Of a stretch of 64,000 nt of DNA, positions 40,701 through 52,700 are shown piece by piece (the first letter of the stretch is position 1; every line of letters starts with the position of its first letter). A program made the translations under genes and the position numbers. The DNA is from Siphonodentalium dalli (taxonomy: Eukaryota; Mollusca; Scaphopoda; Gadilida; Siphonodentaliidae). The notes beneath the pieces were generated by a model, which saw only the letters and a list, made by a program, of their open reading frames with translations, was not told where the DNA came from and did not search any database. Location of the stretch: the NCBI GenBank assembly GCA_032622095.1, contig CP136065.1, positions 148,991,577 to 149,055,576 of the forward strand. Reading direction: 5' to 3'.

Positions 40701-43700
40701 TCAACTCAACTTTGTTTTTCCTCGATTTCTTTTTACTCTTTTTGGTCTTAAAACTTAGGAATAATGTTAGCTAACATCCATATTACTTGCAAATAGTCAG
40801 TACTCCGTATCTTGTTGTAAATTACTGTCACTATAAGTCCATTCACACTTAGAACTCATGGACAAAAATTGCATATGCAATCACTGTCATATCAAACTAA
40901 ATAAATCACGTAAACAAATACAGCATGCAATAGAAGATAGCAACAGTTATGTATATGTCTATTACAGGATGTTGTAGTTGATTAGTTCAACTCATTGAAA
41001 GGAGAAGGGAATTATAGTATTCCTTAATATAACATAAGGTATACAGTAGGCAAATATATGTACAAATCCGCACATTGATTAAAGTGCCTAAGATGTAAAT
41101 TACAGCATTACAAATGAGCGTTTAATAAAATTCACTTGATTCACATTCTTGTGTAGTACTGTATTTAGTACACATCCACAACAATGTGATTGACTGTAAT
41201 ACATACAATTTTCATTGATGGGTCAGGATGGGTGTAATAAAATTTATTTCAAACATTTCTGTGAGTAAGTGGTAAACATTCCAGACATTTCACATTTGTT
41301 CAAATTTAATTAGTGTACAACCAAATTCAGCAAGGGATTCACCCAATTATACATGTAATAAATGGTTAACTTTCATATGGATGATGCTATGTGATAGCAA
41401 GAAAAGAATCTTTCATCACTACTAGTATTATAATTCAAGCCTATATTGAAGAGAATAATATACCATTAAGTCTGATTAAGAGGTGAAATGTTGCTTCTTG
41501 TTAATCAGCTTGTTCCAATGCCAGCTTAAGTGTTTATGTTGTCAGTTTTGATACGTACAATGCTGCTCAAAGTTTAATGGGAGATCACACATGGCATCTA
41601 ATTGTCTTGTATTTGGTTACCATAGATGTTAATTAATCCAGAATAGAGAGCTACATTTTTGATTATAAATGACTAATTCTAACAGGTTTTTTTCTAAATC
41701 TAGCAGAATCTCGCTATTTATAATTGATTTTTCAATTTTACAGTTTGCGAGTATGAGCTAGGTAGACCTTTCTACTTATAGTCTACCAAAAGAATTCACG
41801 GACTAAATCATAAATAATAATAGTACTTTACCATAATTCAAACAGCATCTGACTAAAAACTTTCAACTGGGCTGATTGTGATGACAAAATGCACTAAAGA
41901 AAATCACATACTGTTAGAGACCAATTCAGATATCATTATATTATTTAGTGTTTATTTTCTCTTGTAAATCCTTGTTTTCGTGGTACTAAGGAGGGTGGGT
42001 GTCAAAAAATGGCTGGAAAAAATTGCAAAAACGGAAACAAAATTGGGTAATGGGGAGGATGGGTCCCAAAAATGGTCAAAAGCAAAAAATTATTATATGT
42101 GCCTGAAATATTTTTCCGACACCCTCTGAGAAATGAGGAAATATCTTACAGGAAGGTTATTGGCTAATTGAAAATTTGGTTACCCATACTGAGTAATTAT
42201 ACACCTAACTCGAAGATTGGGCTGTATAATTGATTATGTGCTTTCGTCTGTCCCGTCTGCATCTGAGCAAATATCTCAGAAATTGATTGTCAGATCTGAA
42301 TGAAATTTGGGATGGAGGTTTGCCATCAGGAGCAGGGACATATCCAGGCCGGTTTTCATACCGTTTACCGGTTTGGGTGTCCAAACTCCAGGCGCCCAAA
42401 AAAATTGAAGAAAAAAAAAAAAAATGTTTTTTTTTTTTTTTTCAATTCAGGTCTCAATTCATATCATAACAAGATACAAAACATTTATATATTTCTATAT
42501 ATTGAAATAAGACATTTAAGTTTACAAAAAGATTTAAGTTTAACAGTTGGAATCATTTCATCAGATGTAAAGTATGTTTGGCTTTATCTAGCTTTCATCT
42601 GTGAAAAGTCCAAATAGTTTGAGTTCAGGTTTGTTATCATCAGCCTTCAGTATTTCAATCAAATTCAAATGATATTACACAATATACAGGAACAGTGACA
42701 ATTTGATCAAATCAACCAGGTTATCGGATGGGATCTCATAACACCAAATGAATAATTAACATAGAGATTAGTATTAATAGTAATTACCAACTTAATAGAC
42801 ATTGTTTCTGAACTACTAGTATATTCTGTATGTGTCTCTCACTTGAATTTTAGAAAATAGCCTATTTTATGAATTACAGTGATAACAGTAAGTCTCATTT
42901 CAAGCAGGATAAGCACAATCCATTGAACGTAACCCATCAAATTGACCTCTCAGTAAAATTCAAAATACTGGATCAGAGAGCCCTAGATTAGCTCTCAATG
43001 CAATTGATTTTCAAAATTGTTCCAGGGGAGAGGCCCCCCCCCCCCCCCCCCCCCCCCCCCCACCATCAGCAGGGGGACACCCCTTCCCGAACCTCCCCCG
43101 TTCAGGCCTTCAGGATATGCCTTCGGCATATCATTGCCCGAAAACAGGTGTCCCCAAAAAATCCCTGGAACCTTCACTGATCAGGAGTGTTTTCGAATGA
43201 GAGCCCAGTGACGTTATTCACATTTTTTTCAATCTTCAATAATCCTTCTTTGTTTATTTATAATAGTTTTCTGTCTGTCACATACACATTACTTATGATT
43301 ACTAATAATACTAATAACGAGATATATTGTGTAAGTAGGAGAATATACTGTGGATTACCCTACCCTGAATGGCAAAGATGCCCAGGAATTGACTCTATTA
43401 TCGCTTCACCTTCCAATGAGGAATAGATCATTCCAATGTATACCATCGGAAAGAGATGGGAGAACATCATTCAGGAATGGAAGGGTTATGAGTCTTATGA
43501 CACTTATAAAGCCTTTCTTAATACATCAGATAGATGCAAACACATCCACATACCCTACATATCCTTCAGTTCGAGCGACCATATGCCCTTATCAGTTGTC
43601 CTCAATTCGGGAAATCGGCTGTCTGAGGTTGTGTCTAACATTGATAATTGCACTCATCTTATCGCTCCTCATCTAAATGAATTGCTTATAATATATAATA

Positions 43701-46700
43701 TAATATCTCGTCACAACAAACTCGTGATTCTACACCTTATTGACTAGATCATCAGATGACAATCCAATTATGAGATGAATACATCAGATAATTGCATGTC
43801 TTCCTTTGACATGTTACCAGACATACACATATTATTGGAGTTTATGCAGACCTTGAAATGGAATTTGTCTCCATTTATAAGTGATTTATGAGACAAAATG
43901 TAAACTCCCCCCCCCCTCCCCCACTATTAAAATTTGATCTTGCTAAAGAGCCGAATGATTCACCAATTGGTGGGAAATGTTCAGATAATAAGTACAACAA
44001 ACAACCTATATGCTACTTGTCAATGAGCATTTAGTATAGAAAGGGTTAAAGGGATTCCAGGCCTTCACAGTGGGTACATGTGAAAAGTCCTGAACAGCTG
44101 TAAAACAACTACATGTGTCAACAAGTATATGTAATAGATCACCTTTGACTTTATAAAATATTATTATTTGTAATTTTCTCCAATATCAAAATTGCTCCAT
44201 GTCAAATCTATTGTTATGTTAATAACATTACTGTTACAGCTACCATGTATTACTGATCGAAGTCCATTTAGACTGATAAAAACATGATGGTTAAAATTGG
44301 AAAATATCAAAGCATAGAAAAATATTCAGAAAAAACAGATTTAGACTACAATATTACTGTACATGTGTGATCGACAATGTTTGTTGCCAAATCACTGTAC
44401 TAGTGATATGGACCAGAAGGATCACCTTGGGTGGTTCGGTCCACTGATTAGGCAGTTCAGTCCAGGTCACTCCAGTCTGGTATCCTTGCCTGGACCGGTC
44501 CAAAGCGGTCCGATTCACTTATGTGTGAATGAATTACACTTTTATCAAAGTGTTCATCATATCATCATATACAAGGAAATTTAAGTTTACTATTTCAAAA
44601 CAAGGTGCGCAAAAAATGTTTGCAGCATTGCTTACCACATTTAACAGCCTATCATGGTGGGACTGCATTAACCCAGTAAATACATTGAATATAAACTTTT
44701 AGAGATGATTTACCATTGTTGGTTTTGTATATTAGGCCATTAAAGATGCACATTACACATCGCTTTTCGAGACAACATTCTGGAGGGTAATATTGTTATT
44801 TGAGCAGTATACATTAATCTGTTTCCTGCCAGGGTACATGGTGTCATGTTACCGGCCTGGAATTTATATTCAACCAAGCCACCCCAGCTCGATAACACGA
44901 TGCACCCTGGTAGGAAACAGAATAACGTGTTTGATGTATTTCTGACAATGGTGGGTCATTGACTCATTGGATCTTGAAATGTTTATAAGTCTAATTATCT
45001 GTGATATTTTATTTTTTTATTGTTATAAAAACAGAAACAAAAATAACAATGAATGGTTTTAGACTCTTAGTATCAATACCGAAGATGAAGGTAACTTAAC
45101 TGTGCGGTAAATTTGTCACAATTTTTATTTGGCTCCTGACGGAATCTCACGTCACGACAGCAGACAACAGTGTATGGAATACTACAGTGTACATGTTGAA
45201 GTTACATACATGCATAAATACAAACATATATACATATAGTCTGGACCGAACCGGTCCAGCTCGTCCGGTCCAGCTCACACTGGAGGGGGTGGTTCAGTCC
45301 AGTACAGTCATGGAACATTACGGGACCATTTTTTTGCAGTCTGGTCTGCATCACTACACTGTACCAGTAATGTGCACACAGCAGTGTTTTCAATATGCGA
45401 AATATCGATATTGGATAATTATTTATAGCGAATATAGTACTCTAGGTATCCAAACAAACTTACCTATATGATTCTTATTTTTACTAAAATATTCACGCCC
45501 CTATGGTGCTTATTTGCACCCCTACGTTTATTAATTTCTTGGGTGAAAAATTTAAATTTGTTGCCAAAATCACAACACTTTAATAATGCGCAAGTAAAAT
45601 GCTTGTTTTTATCTCAAAATCTAGTTCTTTCAATCAATTAATAATGAAACACGATGTGCATCAAAAATAGGCAACCAAAAACACAGACGACACAAAAAGT
45701 TATCAGATGACAGGTTGTTTTTGAGTACACATAACTCCATGGGCAGCATTAAAATTGAATTCATCTAACTATTGAGATCTGTTAATGATACAGGTCCACC
45801 CTTCTTCTGGTTTAATACATTATTTTGTGAGAGAAATTTTAAAAAGTTGGTAAAACTTCCTAAAAATCTACGATCAAAATTAGATTAGTCATGGTATAAA
45901 ATTGTAATCTGACTATGACTATGGACATGAACTTCAACCGACACAAGAGTAAATGTAATAATCCAGTAAATTATACATTTTTTTCAATAGAAGAAATTGA
46001 TCTGCCTCTTGGTATTTTGTTTACTGAATAGCTTTCTCATTTTCTAGATCCAAAGAGCAATGACCAATCAACTCAAAATAGAAAAGCCATCAGAAAGTCT
46101 GTGTAAACTCCTGACTCTGGAGAATAACATAGAATAGAACATCATATTGGGCTCCATTCATTTACAATGCTTAATGATTCCAACAATCCCTATGGATTTA
46201 TCTAACTCGTTAACTCCGGAAAATGACTATGGTTTATCCTCTTATTGTATAACGAGTTTGTCTTGCAGACACAATGTCACCCTCACTGGAGTCATAAATT
46301 CATTTTCATCATAATTACCATGTTTGTTTACATCATTCATAGAGCACATAAGTGTATTTTGCACTAATCCATGGCTCAAATTCATTCATTTGTTGCATAT
46401 ATGCTGTTGAGTATAAAAGGAGAAAGTCTCATAAATGGCCGGATTTAATGTACAGTACCCCTTTATTGGCTTTAATTCAGTGAATTAAACAGATAAGGGA
46501 ATTCACAGGCACTAAAAGTTGCCCACTGAAAGAATGTAGCATTCAACAAATATTACAGAAAATTTGAACCATGCCGATCATACTATTTCAGAAAACACAT
46601 CTGAACTAGTCACAATTGTAAATATTTACTATTTCATTCGGGACGAACTTGTCATTATACTTTGGGGGAATTTCTATGTACATAGCAGTAGTAAACCAAA

Positions 46701-49700
46701 GATATCGAAATAGTATACACCAATTGACTGTCTTGGGCTGGAATAGCGAGAACTATTTGGTGTCTTTTGAACAGCAAGCAGGTCTATTGATCGAGGCTGC
46801 AGAAAACACCATCAAGGGAAATTAGCTGTTGCTATTCCACCCAAGGCAGCCAATAGGTGTTTTATTATATATATACAGTAATGCTCTAAGTAATCGACTT
46901 CTTAACCAACGCAGAATTATGGGTAACTTTTCAGGATTTAGTTGGAAATATGGCTTGTTTCCATTCATCGGAAAGCTCTCCCCGAGAGCTTTCCGATGAA
47001 TGGCAACAAGCCATATTTCCGACTAAATCCTGAAAAGTTACCCATAATTCTGCTGTGGTTAAGAAGTCGATTACTTAGAGCATTACTGTATGACAATTAT
47101 CACTTCGCGTCAACCATGTCGTCAGCAGTCTGGTAATAGTTAGAAGACTATTGCCTGGGCAATAGTTTATAACTCAGCGGACAATGGTCAAAACTACTCC
47201 ATGACACGTGATCACTATTCTTCCAATCAAAAGACATACCGGTACTCTCAGGTGCCTAATAATAAATGTCAGCACGATTATTAATTTTGGAGAAAATTCC
47301 CAACGATCACTATTATTTGGTATTGAGGCATACAGTAGAGTGAAATTACCATCACTATTATTAGGCATCACGATTATTAGACACCCTAGAGTATGACCCT
47401 CTGTGAACTCTATGTCTGTAATGTTTCAGACTATCAAACATGTAACTAGTCAATAGTCTGTATTTTTACTTAGAGTGCTTCCCACTCATGTGAATTTGGT
47501 TATGGAATGACCTGATTATCACACTTAGACTGCTTCCCACTCATGTGAATTTGTTTTGGAATGATCAGATTATCTGATCATTATCACAATTTAGACTGCT
47601 TCCCACTCCTTGGCCCCCCGAAAAATTTATTTTCGGGGGACTATTGTAATCAGCTCCGTCCGTCCGTCCAGAGTTATAACTCCAGTAATGATCATGCGAT
47701 TTGATTGAAACTTGGTAGGTAGGTGTCTCAACCAAGAACACAGGTGCTCTGCAATTCTGGGTTTGATCCGATGTTCTTTTATGGAGTTATTTCCCTTTTT
47801 TCAACTTTTTTTTTACTTCGAAAATATCTCACTTTTTCGGTTTCCCGATGATATCTCAAGTTTGGATCCTTTAATTGCAAATACCGTTTTTATGTGGTGT
47901 ATCAGTCATATCAAGATACAGGTTGAATTCGAATTTGAGTTTGATCCGATGATTTTTCCTAGAGTTATGGACTTTTTTCGACTTAGAAAATTCAATATTT
48001 AACTTTTTTCTTTGGTTTCCGGATGATAACTCAAGTTTGGACTGCTCAATTTTTTTGTGAGTCATTGATATCAAAATACAGGTCAAGTTCGTATTTGAGT
48101 TTGATCCGATGATTTTTCTCAGAGTTATGGCCTTTTCGACTTTGAAAATTAAATTTACCTTGTTTTTTCTTTGGTTTCCGGATGATAACCGGATTGTTTA
48201 ATTGGAAATTCTGTTTTTTTGTGGGTCGTTCATATCAAAATACAAGTCAAGTTCGAATCCAATGATTTTTCCCAGAGTTATGGGCCTTTCAACTTTTAAA
48301 AACATTTGTTTAAATTTTCTGTATGAGGGTACCTTCATGGTGTAATCAATTCCTCCTACAGTTTTGATTGTAGATATTTGAAACTTCAGAGTATTGTTAC
48401 CCACATATTGCAGATGTGCAACATGTATATAGATGATGGCAAAATTATTTTTTTTACGGAATTATTAACCCTTTCGACTTAGAACATTTCAACATTTTTT
48501 TTAATTTCTTTACCAAAGCAGCATCGACTTGCCACATTGTCGGGGGACACTGTGGTCAGCCAACCTTTTATGTGAATTTAGTTATGGAATGACCAGATTA
48601 TCACACTTAGACTGCTTTCCATTTGGTTATGGAATTCATGACCAGATTATCACACTTTAGATGGCTTCCCACTCATGTGAATTTGGTTATGGAATGACCT
48701 GATTATCACACTTAGACTGCTTCCCACTCATGTGAATTTGTTATGGAATTATCAGATTATCACACAACCAACAAGTATTTGACCAGAATCATTTACCTGA
48801 TGGTATTGTCAATTTGTTTGTTGAACCTTGATTATAGTGAGCGTTTCCATCTTTGCAGGGTAATGTTGGAGATTCTCGGTGCATAGCTAGTGTGAAAGGC
48901 TGTGTAGAGCAGTTGTCATATGACCACAAACCAAGTAACGAAGGCGAAACAAAGAGAATCATTGCAGCAGGAGGATATGTGGAATTCAACAGAGTTAATG
49001 GTTTGTTATGGCATTCTATATTCCACTAAATAATAAGTGTTGCTATTCTCACTGGAAAAAGTGGTAAAGTTATAGTGTTATAGTTATACAGGGTTTATAC
49101 AATTCTGTAAAGAATGCATAAATCATTGGAAAACTTGGGGGGAAATGCACGAATTGACTTTTAAAGGCCCACTTAATTTTCAAACCCCCAGATCACATAT
49201 ATAAAATATTTGCCATATTATATACCATTTGAAAGAGAAAGCTCCAAAACATTGTATTATCAACTTATCCGGTTTAATAAACTGTGAATATGTTGTTTTT
49301 GTTGAGTTACCGATGTGCTTTTGTCATCTGGATTGTAGTAAGAAGTGTATTAGTTTCATTGGAGGGGGAATAACACTATTTCTTAAAGATAGAGTTATTC
49401 CCCTTCCATTGAAAATTCATCTTCAGTTTGAATTCTGTTGCATTCTGGGAGCCAAAACGGGGGAATCTTACTATGATTTCAGCTGTTTCCTATTTCTCTA
49501 TGGGCATCATCTGAGACACATAGATGTTTCAAATGGTGATGAATTATAGATTGTTATTGAAGGTACTCAATCCGATTATGCACCCCTAAATTACTATTTC
49601 TTTGGCTTCGGGGGTAAAAAATATTTGATTAGAGTTGAGGAACCCACCCTTCAAAGCTCAGAGTGATCAGATATTGATTTTTGAAATTTGTTAATTTTTG

Positions 49701-52700
49701 TATATGTGGTCCACTTCCATGTCTCAAATGGACAAATTGGGGGTGTAAGATGGATAACTCTAAAATCAAGTAGTTATTATTGTTAATAATAACCACTTGA
49801 TTTTAGAGTTATCCATCTTACACCCGCAATTTTTCCGTAATTTGTCCGTTTGAGATGTGGAAGTGGACCACATCTCCAAAAATTAACAAATTTCAAAAAT
49901 TGTTATCTGATCACTGAGCTTTGAAGGGTGGGTTCTTCGACTCGAATCAAATATTTTTTATTTCAGTTTGGGTCTATTTCAAAATGTACTGGCCGACACA
50001 TGATATATTGGGCAAGCACATGCATCTCTGTCAGATGTTTTAAATATTCATCCCAAATCATTTCTCAATGGATTCTTACATTCAATTATGAGTGTATGCA
50101 CAGTGGAATACTTATCATTTGTTTGTAGAGACAATCTGATAATATAAAGATACCATAATATACATGTAAGTCTTAACCCGTCTTAACCCTTCTATGACTG
50201 GAGCTTCATGAAATTTTTATGAAAATCTTGTGCCAATGCATTCCCTTATACATACAAGTCTCCCATAGGCATATGGTATGGTATGGTATGGTTAAGTTCT
50301 GCCGTTGACTTGTCGGCGCACCCCCATCAGATCGGGTAGAATCCTACAATGTACTATATACAAACACATGTTTTTTTATATCGTAACATCACCCTCTACA
50401 TGCGAAGCCACAGTAGACCTGAAATGAGCCTTTGACCTGCGCACAGTGGACCTCAAACTTGAATGAGCCTTTGATCTGTGTTGCCACACATGTAAGCGTA
50501 CCCGCCGACGTTGCTGAAACGTCCCATTACTGTGTCACACAATCAAATGCTACAATGTACTATACATACACACAGTTATGTTGATTGAAGAGAGATAACT
50601 CTATTACACCATCACCTGAAACGTCTATCAACTTACGCCCCGAAGGGAGGAATTTAGACAAGAATTTTGCCATTAATCTGTGGATGGTTGCCCACAGTAG
50701 GGTTCTTTAACGTGCACACATGGTTATACATGGGACAGCCATTAACGTCCCCACCTGATGGGACAGCGTGATCAATCCAGTGTCATCCCTGTACATGACA
50801 CCGGACGGGAGAGGATTACCGCTTAAGGACACTTCAGCGAGGCATACACGTTACTTTATATATATAGGCACCCTCAGAACTCCCGACTTTTGTTTTGTCG
50901 AGGATCGAGGTGAATCGATCCGGGGTCCAGGCGAAACCTCTGGCCAGTAGTCGAACACGCTAACCACTCGGCCATCACACTCCCATAGTGAGCCTCGCAT
51001 ATATAAGAGAATACATCGGCCAAACACTATTTACCTTGGCCTTGTAAGCCAGTGCATTCTCTTATTTTGGCTCCCTATGGGAGACTTGCTTATTAAGAGA
51101 ATGTACTGGTATGGACAACATCTTTAATGCTGCACCAGCACAACTCCCATTATGAAAGGGTTAACGATTCATTATTACTCAATACTCACTGATGGGGAAA
51201 TGTTGAGATAATAAAATTCAAAAAATGGTCTTACCAGTAGGCCGTTTGTTGAACTTATCATCTGAATATTTCCATGAATGAATATGATTCACTCTGTATT
51301 TATAATTAGTGAATTGTCTCTATGTGTCTGCTTTTATTACCTGAACATCCCTCCAAATGAATAATAGACCATTTTTAATGTATACTTTAATAACTGAGTG
51401 GGAGAATCTATTTATCCCGCAGGGTCGTAACACAACAAAGACAGGTCTGCCTGATTGACTACCTTTATTTAATGAATTATTAATCAAAAAGGTAGTCGTA
51501 AAATTATTGGTAGGATGTTCACTGTCCAGTTATCCATTTCTTGCTTCGCGTCTTCCTTTTTTGGCCCACAATGCGCCATGGCCACAAGCAAACAAGCGGA
51601 GTCCGTGGGAACCCAGACCTGAAACGAGACACTAGACCCCCTGGTTAGTCATGTCTGCTGGTCAGTGCCAAGCGAATGCCGCAGGATCACAAAACAACCA
51701 ATCAAACAAAAAGGGGGAGGGTGGGGGAGGTAATTTCAAACAAATACATACTTTCCCCAATTTTCGAATCTTGCGAAAAGACCTTGGCCCTCTCACGACT
51801 TGATCACGTGCCTCAGGCGATATAGTTCCGCTCTCCCAATTTACTGAGAACGATCAGCACCCTGGTTATATATTGCCCTGATGCTGCTGAGAGTTTTTGG
51901 TAACATTGCGAATAAATTACCATGCAGATGTTGACTTATTAAATCTTATTAATGATTATATAATACTGCATGTTAATACCACCAATGGAATTTGTGTATC
52001 GATCCGCATGATCCATCAAATCTTTATTTAGCAACTGACCCAATCGGGCACGTGATCTTATTTTGGTTCTATTCTTAGTTTTGGTAAACAACTGCAAACG
52101 TGTCTCTCTAGCTGTCATGTTTTAGCGACCCGACGGGATAAATGCGGTCGCTGTGCGACGCTCGTTTTAGTAAATAAAGTGTTAAAGTACTTATTCTTTC
52201 TTCACTAGCTTTTCATGATTATATTGAAACATTTGATCTTGGGATCCATTTAAATAGCCCATTTACAACAGCGATATCTCCCTTGGATCATGAGAAGTGT
52301 TGCTCATATCACAGTTCGGACTGACAAAGTTCTGCAGTTTTAATAAAATTAATCTAATATGGATTTACTACTTTAGTGCTACCAGTTAAATAATTAATTA
52401 TATTCATTATATTGTCTGGCAGTGTTTGCTGATTTTCATTGAAGTTATGACCCTTTGACTTTGTTTATAGAATGTAAATCTTGATTTAAAACTTTACTCA
52501 ATATCATTCTAACGATGACAATTTATACATATGCAAATTGTTTAAATAGTTAGATTGCACAAGATACGTGGGTTACTGCTAGGATTAGATAGAATTATAA
52601 TTTCACAAAGTGTGGGTGTCAGACCTGTTTACTTTCCCGAATTTGGCGGGACTCTCCCGATTTTGTGTCATTTCTCCTGTGCTCCTGATCGGGAAACAAA

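Larger units (their letters stand above)
42333..43179. mobile_element. hAT-like non-autonomous transposon with perfect 8-bp duplication
   Basis: ATCAGGAG at 42325-42332 and again at 43180-43187. The element starts CAGGGACATATCCAGGCC and ends CCTGGAACCTTCACTG; inverted ends agree at about 11 of 18 positions. CAG...CTG ends and an 8-bp duplication fit hAT. Contents include an A/T homopolymer and a C run; no transposase. Confidence 0.82.
42190..43290 (+). repeat. Repeat M copy, split by a hAT-like element
   Basis: CCTAACTCGAAGATTGGGC, CTGAATGAAATTTGGGATGG and GCCATCAGGAG at the left; TGTTTTCGAATGAGAGCC and ATAATAGTTTTCTGTCTGTC at the right continue it. An uninterrupted relative at 23960-24030 reads ACCATCAGGAGTCCTTTC. 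Confidence 0.7.

Noticed and set aside
40570-42145. 1.6-kb inverted-end transposon
   Set aside because: The inverted phrases match only loosely and no ends or target duplication could be fixed.
42995-43211. Proline- or glycine-rich frames
   Set aside because: They are the translated 28-base C run.
43350-43747. Overlapping frames of about 100 codons as a possible gene
   Set aside because: No recognisable domain, no splice or start context, and two competing frames over the same bases; chance frames in intron 5.
49229-49549. 106-codon frame as a small gene
   Set aside because: It covers a dispersed repeat with an internal hairpin and shows no protein family pattern.
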